From Deltaproteobacteria bacterium (lineage in GTDB: Bacteria > Desulfobacterota > Binatia > UBA9968), in contig JACPDC010000067.1 in assembly GCA_016184235.1 (NCBI GenBank), forward strand, positions 1-9,597: a stretch of DNA of 9,597 nt. The letters are read 5' to 3'. Both the position numbers and the translations under genes were made by a program. Shown here one piece after another: positions 5,894 to 9,597 of this stretch. The notes below the pieces were generated by a model. The model saw only the letters and a list, made by a program, of their open reading frames with translations, had not been told where the DNA came from and made no database searches. Position 1 is the first letter of the stretch. The number at the start of each line of letters is the position of its first letter.

Positions 5894-7186
5894 TCAACCG
5901 CCAACGTCCTCTCGGAGCCACTGTTCAAAGGCCTTTAGCGTTTTTGTGAGATCCCCGTCCGTGTGAGCGAGCGAAACAAAAGCCGCTTCAAACGGCGACG
6001 GAGGCCAATAGATTCCGCAACTCAACATGCCGTGGAAGAAGCGAGCGAAGCGATCTCTGTCGCAGCGCCGGGCGTCGCTCGCATCCTCGACCCGATCTAC
6101 GCCGAAAAAGAGCGTCAGCATCGAGCCGCGCCGCTGGACCACGCCACCGACCTGGTATTGCTTGAGGACGCCCTCAAACCCTTCCTGCAGCTTCCTTCCC
6201 TTTTCCTCCAACCGCCTATAAACCCCGCGGCGCGCGAGCTCTTTCAGGGTTGCCAGACCCGCGGTCACTGCCAAGGGATTTCCTGAAAGCGTCCCCGCCT
6301 GATAGACGGGACCCTCGGGGGCCAACAGGTCCATGATCTCTGTGCGACCGCCGAATGCTCCGAGCGGCAATCCGCCCCCTAATATCTTGCCCAGGCAGGT
6401 GAGATCCGGGGAGACGTGGTAGAGGCCCTGCGCCCCTTCCGGTCCGAGACGAAAACCGGTAATCACCTCATCGAATATCAAGAGCGCGCCGTGGCGGCGG
6501 CTTATTTCGCTCAATCCCGGCAGAAACTCCGGCCTGGGTGGAATGACGCCCATGTTGCCGCAGACCGGCTCGACGATGACAGCCGCCACGGAATCGGCGT
6601 ACTTGTCCAGAATCGCCTCAACTGCGGCAAGGTTGTTGAACGGAGCGACGATGGTCTCCGCGCCGAAGCTTGCCGGCACCCCGGGACTATCCGGCAGGGC
6701 AAGCGTGGCCGGCCCTGAGCCTGCCCGGACCAACAGCCCGTCCGCGTGGCCATGGTAGCAACCGTCGAACTTGACGATTTTGTTTCGCTTGGTAAAAGCG
6801 CGTGCTAAACGAACCGCGCTCATGGCCGCCTCGGTCCCGGAACTGACCAGGCGCAGCTTCTCGACGGACTTGAATCGCCGACAGACCAGTTCCGCCAACT
6901 CAACCTCACCGGCCGTCGGGGCGCCGAACGTAGTCCCGTCGGCAAGAGATCTTCTCAGGGCCGCGACAATTTTAGGGGCCGCGTGGCCTAAGATCAGCGG
7001 ACCCCACGAGCCCACGAAATCGAGATAAGAGTTGCCGTCGACATCGAAGAGGCGCGCTCCTCGTCCGCGCGCAATAAAGCGCGGCGCCTGGCCCACCGCC
7101 TTCCAGGCGCGCACCGGGCTGTTCACTCCGCCTGGAATTCTCCGTTGCGCGCGTTGGAACAACTTCTTCGAGCTCGTCTTGCTCAC
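5894..7186 (-). CDS. hemL: Glutamate-1-semialdehyde 2,1-aminomutase
   Basis: PLP enzyme converting glutamate-1-semialdehyde to 5-aminolevulinate, last step of the C5 route into tetrapyrroles. From GTG 7186 it is 430 residues, the usual family length. Landmarks: RRIPGGVNSPVRAW (15-28), SSGTEA (115-120) binding the cofactor phosphate, YHGHADG (144-150), FDEVITGFR (238-246) with the pyridine-nitrogen aspartate D239, the PLP lysine K267 in LGKILGGGLPLGAFGG, and AGTLSGNPLA (297-306). The frame remains open to a TTG at 7225 (443 residues), but the extra 13 residues lie outside the usual family start and that TTG is part of a TTGACA that could be a -35 element. No strong ribosome site is seen for either start. 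Heads the minus-strand unit that continues into the ATP synthase Fo genes. Confidence 0.95.
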   Translation of the reverse strand: MSKTSSKKLFQRAQRRIPGGVNSPVRAWKAVGQAPRFIARGRGARLFDVDGNSYLDFVGSWGPLILGHAAPKIVAALRRSLADGTTFGAPTAGEVELAELVCRRFKSVEKLRLVSSGTEAAMSAVRLARAFTKRNKIVKFDGCYHGHADGLLVRAGSGPATLALPDSPGVPASFGAETIVAPFNNLAAVEAILDKYADSVAAVIVEPVCGNMGVIPPRPEFLPGLSEISRRHGALLIFDEVITGFRLGPEGAQGLYHVSPDLTCLGKILGGGLPLGAFGGRTEIMDLLAPEGPVYQAGTLSGNPLAVTAGLATLKELARRGVYRRLEEKGRKLQEGFEGVLKQYQVGGVVQRRGSMLTLFFGVDRVEDASDARRCDRDRFARFFHGMLSCGIYWPPSPFEAAFVSLAHTDGDLTKTLKAFEQWLREDVGG

Positions 7187-7606
7187 GGCTAAAGCTGCCG
7201 TAACACCCGAGATGTGGACTGTCAAGCGTGCGTGCGTGAAAAAAAATTCTCACCATTTTTTTCTTGCATTGAGAAATGAAAAGGACTATGAAGTTCTCCT
7301 CACTGAAGGTTGGCGGAAAATTTATTTTTGAACTACCCGCAGGCTGAAGAACCTGAACCGCGCGTGATGCCAATTGTAACTCCTGATCCTGATGCGCCGC
7401 TTTCGTCCGCCGCACCCATCGCTTGGCGTTGCGCATTGGGCGTTTGCGGCGCCCTGTGCATACAGATGTTCAGTTCCATCCGTAAGGCAACGATCTCTTT
7501 TGTCTTTTCAAACTTATCCACAGTTGTGGATAAGTTTGTTTGTAACTCTGTTGGGGCTTTCCTTAACAAAACCAGCGGGTTAGCTCCGGTATAGGCGAGG
7601 CTGGCT
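7187..7606. other. Gene-free region between divergent hemL and dnaA (upstream half of oriC)
   Basis: About 420 bases with no convincing coding region; open frames here lack ribosome sites and recognisable motifs. The hemL-proximal part is A/T-rich with long A and T runs (7240-7263), as expected of a promoter zone. The middle (about 7390-7455) is GC-rich with GCGCCGC/GCGGCGC arms (7394-7400 and 7446-7452) that could pair. The dnaA-proximal part holds the palindromic DnaA box pair (7509-7538). No rpmH gene, common beside dnaA in many bacteria, is present. No strong sigma70 promoter for dnaA was found by eye. Confidence 0.6.
7509..7538. promoter_or_regulatory. Palindromic pair of perfect DnaA boxes upstream of dnaA
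   Basis: Two consensus 9-mers face each other: TTATCCACA at 7514-7522 (plus) and TGTGGATAA at 7525-7533 (minus), separated by GT. The symmetry extends beyond the boxes to 14-base perfect arms (CAAACTTATCCACA and its complement). It lies about 70 bases before the dnaA start, so it suits both autoregulation of dnaA by DnaA and an upstream origin subregion, as in B. subtilis. The flanking extension of the palindrome also allows cruciform or RNA hairpin formation. Confidence 0.9.
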
Positions 7607-8782
7607 ATGGATGAGTTGTGGGAAGAGGCGCTCAAACGGCTACGTGAGCAGCTCGGCAAGCAGAATTTTGAGACCTGGATCAAGCCGATCCGGGTGCGGG
7701 AGCGGCGCGGCGCTGAAATCGATCTCGACGTCCCAAACAAATTTTTCCGCGACTGGCTGTTGGAACATTTCCTTGCGCCGCTACAGGACGCGCTCTCTGA
7801 TCTAGCGCACGAGAGCATCAAAGTTTCGGTCAGCATTAACCAGCAGTTACAACCGAGCGGCAGGACTGAAAAGAAGGCGGAGCGAGAGAAGCAGAAGCCG
7901 GCGCGCGTCAATAACCTGCTGCCGAAGTATAACTTCGAGAATTTCGTCGTCGGCGCCAGCAACCAGTTTGCCCACGCTGCCTCCCTGGCTGTGGCGAACC
8001 AACCGGGAGAGCATTACAACCCGCTCTTCATCTATGGGGGCGTGGGTTTGGGCAAAACGCACTTAATCAACGCCATAGGTCACCGGATCGTCGAGAAACG
8101 ACCGGGCTTGAAGGTCTTTTATCTCAGCTCTGAGTCCTTCATGAACGAGCTGATCGCCTCGTTGCGCCGGGATCGGATGGATGAGTTTAAGAGCCGCTTC
8201 CGCAACATCGACGTCCTGATTCTAGACGATGTCCAGTTCATCGCCGGCAAGGAGCGTACCCAGGAAGAGTTCTTTCATACCTTTAACTCCCTTTATGAGT
8301 CGCACAAACAGATTGTCACTACTTCGGACAGGTTTCCCAAAGAAATCCCAGAGTTGGAGGATCGGCTGCGAAACCGCTTCGAGTGGGGCCTGATCGCGGA
8401 CATCCAGCCGCCGGATATGGAGACGCGGGTAGCGATCTTACAGAAAAAGGCGGAGCTGGAGGGCGTGCCGCTGCCCCATGAAGTCGCCATCTTCCTGGCC
8501 TCCCACATCGACTCTAATGTCCGCGAGTTGGAGGGCTCTCTCACCCGCCTAGGCGCATTCGCCTCCTTGACCAAGGCGCCGATCACTATAGACCTGGTGA
8601 AAGAAGTGCTGCAAAATACCTTAAGGGGTGCGCACCGCGAGGTAACCATCGAGAATATTCAGAAAACCATATGCGACTACTTCAATATTAAAATGGGGGA
8701 TCTCAAGGCAAAACGGAGAACCAGGAACATCGCTTTGCCGAGACAGGATCAAGGAAGACCCTTACATGCAGGCAACCATTGA
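7607..8782 (+). CDS. dnaA: Chromosomal replication initiator DnaA, domain IV disrupted by an internal deletion
   Basis: Initiator ATPase that binds and melts oriC. Residues 1-80 are domain I (MDELWEEALKRL...NFETWI), 81-105 a short charged linker, 106-340 the AAA+ domain: Walker A GGVGLGKT (144-151), Walker B LILDDVQ (204-210), sensor I TSD (239-241), arginine-finger region LRNRF (254-258), sensor II RELEGS (306-311). Domain IV starts normally (VTIENIQKT, 346-354; DLKAKRRTRNIALPRQ, 365-380) but after Q380 the frame reads DQGRPLHAGNH and stops at 391 residues, against about 440-460 usually. The helix-turn-helix and the GG(R/K)DHTTV(I/L)HA signature are absent. The true DnaA tail follows in another frame (8745-8816). 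So about 35-40 residues are missing with a frame change. As read, the protein should bind ATP but not DnaA boxes. Start has GGCGAGG six bases upstream. Assembly error or real deletion cannot be separated here. Confidence 0.95.
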   Translation: MDELWEEALKRLREQLGKQNFETWIKPIRVRERRGAEIDLDVPNKFFRDWLLEHFLAPLQDALSDLAHESIKVSVSINQQLQPSGRTEKKAEREKQKPARVNNLLPKYNFENFVVGASNQFAHAASLAVANQPGEHYNPLFIYGGVGLGKTHLINAIGHRIVEKRPGLKVFYLSSESFMNELIASLRRDRMDEFKSRFRNIDVLILDDVQFIAGKERTQEEFFHTFNSLYESHKQIVTTSDRFPKEIPELEDRLRNRFEWGLIADIQPPDMETRVAILQKKAELEGVPLPHEVAIFLASHIDSNVRELEGSLTRLGAFASLTKAPITIDLVKEVLQNTLRGAHREVTIENIQKTICDYFNIKMGDLKAKRRTRNIALPRQDQGRPLHAGNH

Positions 8783-8816
8783 AAAGCTGGAAAAAAACCT
8801 AAACGTAAAAAGATAG
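8745..8816 (+). pseudogene. dnaA: Out-of-frame remnant of the DnaA C-terminal tail
   Basis: Read one base on from the dnaA frame, 8745-8813 encodes R, then IKEDPYMQATIEKLEKN, then LNVKR, and ends at TAG 8814-8816. This is what follows the DnaA signature in normal proteins (the last helix and basic tail). It abuts the sequence for ALPRQ, sharing the AG of the CAG codon, which places the deletion junction at about 8744-8748. To restore continuity, a deletion of length 3n-1 (roughly 105-120 bases) is implied. No start or ribosome site suggests independent translation. Confidence 0.85.
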
Positions 8817-9042
8817 CTGGGGATAAATTGTGGCTATCGTAACAGAGAGTGTGGATAAAACAGCTGGTTGATCCCCATCAACAACTCTCCGGGCAAAGGC
8901 TTAATAACTCGGCGCGCCTTTCCCACAGAGAAAAGCCCTTGCCCACGCTGGTCATTTTACCCTTTCGTACCTTATCCACAGCCCCTACTACTACTATTAA
9001 ACTAATTATTATATAGATAAGAAGAGTTGAGTAGGAGGAATC
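8783..9042. other. oriC: Replication origin core (oriC) between dnaA and dnaN
   Basis: This gap contains perfect DnaA boxes at 8850-8858 (TGTGGATAA, minus) and 8972-8980 (TTATCCACA, plus), a one-mismatch box at 8818-8826 (TGGGGATAA, minus) and two-mismatch candidates at 8829-8837 and 8919-8927. A short perfect hairpin, GTTGAT-CCCC-ATCAAC, occupies 8867-8882. The right end is the unwinding element (8972-9020) and then the dnaN ribosome site. Position between dnaA and dnaN, box density and the AT-rich end all point to the origin. Its first 34 bases overlap the out-of-frame DnaA tail remnant. Confidence 0.9.
8972..9020 (+). promoter_or_regulatory. Basal unwinding element: DnaA box, GC block, DnaA-trios, AT-rich DUE
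   Basis: Order on the plus strand: perfect DnaA box TTATCCACA (8972-8980), GCCC (8981-8984), then CTACTACTACTATTA (8985-8999), i.e. on the minus strand read 3'-5' four GAT trios and one AAT. In the same triplet register come AAC, TAA, TTA, TTA (9000-9011) and an AT-only-rich run to 9020. This matches the DnaA-trio arrangement described for B. subtilis, in which DnaA assembles from the box onto one strand and opens the duplex. Strand opening would begin about 60 bases before the dnaN start. Confidence 0.85.
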
Positions 9043-9597
9043 ATGGAACTGAAAGCTAAGCGGGCGGATTTTCTCGCCACGCTTTACTGGACACAGGGCA
9101 TCGTGGAGCGCCGTAACACCATGCCGATCCTGGCTAATGTGCTAATCGAATCCTATAAAGGGAATGTCCGCCTAACCGCGACCGATCTCGAAGTAGGGGT
9201 GCGGGGGACATTGACCGGGGAAGTGTCGCAAGAAGGAACCATCACGGTCAACGCAAAGAAGCTCTACGAAATCGTGCGCGAAGCGCCGGAGGAGACCCTG
9301 CAATTAAAACGACTGGAAAATGACTGGGTAGAGGTAAAGAGCGGTAAGTCCGTTTTTAAAATCGTCGGCATGGACGCACGCGAGTTCCCACAGTTTCCCA
9401 ACTTTGAGAAGGAAAAACTCTCTACCGTCCCATGCAACATTATGCGTGAAATGATAGAGAGGACCCTGTTTGCTGTTTCCACGGATGAGACCCGCTACAG
9501 CCTCAATGGAGTCTATATCGAGAACTCGGGCTCGGGGGGTATCCGGATGGTAGCGACCGACGGTCACCGCCTGGCACTCATAGAAAGGCAGATCGGT
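9043..9597 (+). CDS. dnaN: DNA polymerase III beta subunit (sliding clamp), N-terminal part
   Basis: First 185 residues of the clamp; the gene runs off the window (normal length about 370). Recognisable clamp segments: RNTMPILANVLIES (25-38), LTATDLEVGVRG (44-55), VNAKKLYEIVREAP (69-82), DAREFPQFP (111-119), LFAVSTDETRYSLNGVYIE (142-160) and VATDGHRLAL (169-178), the conserved signature of domain 2. Domain 1 is complete and domain 2 partial. The start has AGGAGG at 9033-9038. It lies just after the origin, so DUE opening and dnaN transcription start in adjoining DNA. The clamp is the predicted partner of the QLDLL tail on endonuclease Q. Confidence 0.97.
   Translation, partial: MELKAKRADFLATLYWTQGIVERRNTMPILANVLIESYKGNVRLTATDLEVGVRGTLTGEVSQEGTITVNAKKLYEIVREAPEETLQLKRLENDWVEVKSGKSVFKIVGMDAREFPQFPNFEKEKLSTVPCNIMREMIERTLFAVSTDETRYSLNGVYIENSGSGGIRMVATDGHRLALIERQIG

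Noticed and set aside
7187..7225. TTG 7225 as the hemL start
   Set aside because: It adds 13 residues outside the normal family start, lacks a ribosome site and lies within TTGACA; GTG 7186 gives the usual 430-residue length.
7264..7292. TTGCAT-17-TATGAA as a dnaA promoter
   Set aside because: Only 3/6 and 4/6 matches, and over 300 bases from dnaA; not better than chance in this A/T-rich patch.
7310..7594. 94-residue plus-strand open frame upstream of dnaA
   Set aside because: No ribosome site or recognisable motif, biased composition, and it runs through the palindromic DnaA boxes; non-coding origin DNA explains it better.
8741..8816. Programmed ribosomal frameshift joining the two DnaA parts
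   Set aside because: A frameshift could join ALPRQ to the IKEDP tail but the helix-turn-helix coding DNA is missing, so no normal DnaA would result; there is also no slippery sequence at the junction.
8911..8918. GGCGCGCC palindrome in oriC
   Set aside because: Eight-base palindrome in GC-rich DNA; no second copy or box-like context, likely coincidence.

Overview
This is a bacterial chromosomal segment centred on a replication origin. Genes are tightly packed, GC content is moderately high, and the DnaA boxes match the classical TTATCCACA consensus. The gene mix (MagIII-like glycosylase, endonuclease Q, SAM hydroxide adenosyltransferase, PDZ-less site-2 protease, ComEB-type dCMP deaminase, an Fo-only ATP synthase cluster whose c subunit carries a leader peptide, C5-pathway hemL) recalls Deltaproteobacteria/Desulfobacterota or a related uncultured lineage. 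That placement is inference and is not settled by this window.

Layout. (1) 41-4067, plus strand: two DNA base-damage repair genes (MagIII-like glycosylase, then endonuclease Q with its own strong promoter-like sequence), followed by a translationally coupled trio (SAM hydroxide adenosyltransferase, M50 protease, dCMP deaminase) joined by ATGA stop/start overlaps. (2) 4071-4104: a terminator-like hairpin between convergent units, suited to serve both strands. (3) 4122-7186, minus strand: hemL, atpZ, ATP synthase subunit I, atpB and atpE, probably one transcript read from hemL to atpE. It builds the membrane part (a and c subunits plus two assembly or ion-handling accessory proteins) of a proton F-type ATP synthase; subunit b and all F1 genes must lie elsewhere. 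(4) 7187-7606: gene-free region with a perfect palindrome made of two DnaA boxes facing each other. (5) 7607-8782 dnaA, 8783-9042 origin core, 9043 to the window end dnaN (cut by the edge).

The origin is bipartite around dnaA, as in Bacillus subtilis. The dnaA-dnaN gap shows an ordered basal unwinding element: perfect DnaA box, short GC block, then CTA/TTA triplets (DnaA-trios) running in register into an AT-rich stretch.

The most striking anomaly is dnaA itself. The reading frame is normal through the AAA+ domain and the start of domain IV, then jumps from ALPRQ directly into the final tail of DnaA in another frame. The roughly 35-40 residues carrying the helix-turn-helix and DnaA signature are absent. 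Either the sequence holds a deletion (real or assembly error), or this cell has an initiator without its normal DNA-binding module beside an origin whose DnaA boxes are intact. A second notable point is the C-terminal QLDLL of endonuclease Q, which looks like a bacterial sliding-clamp binding peptide.
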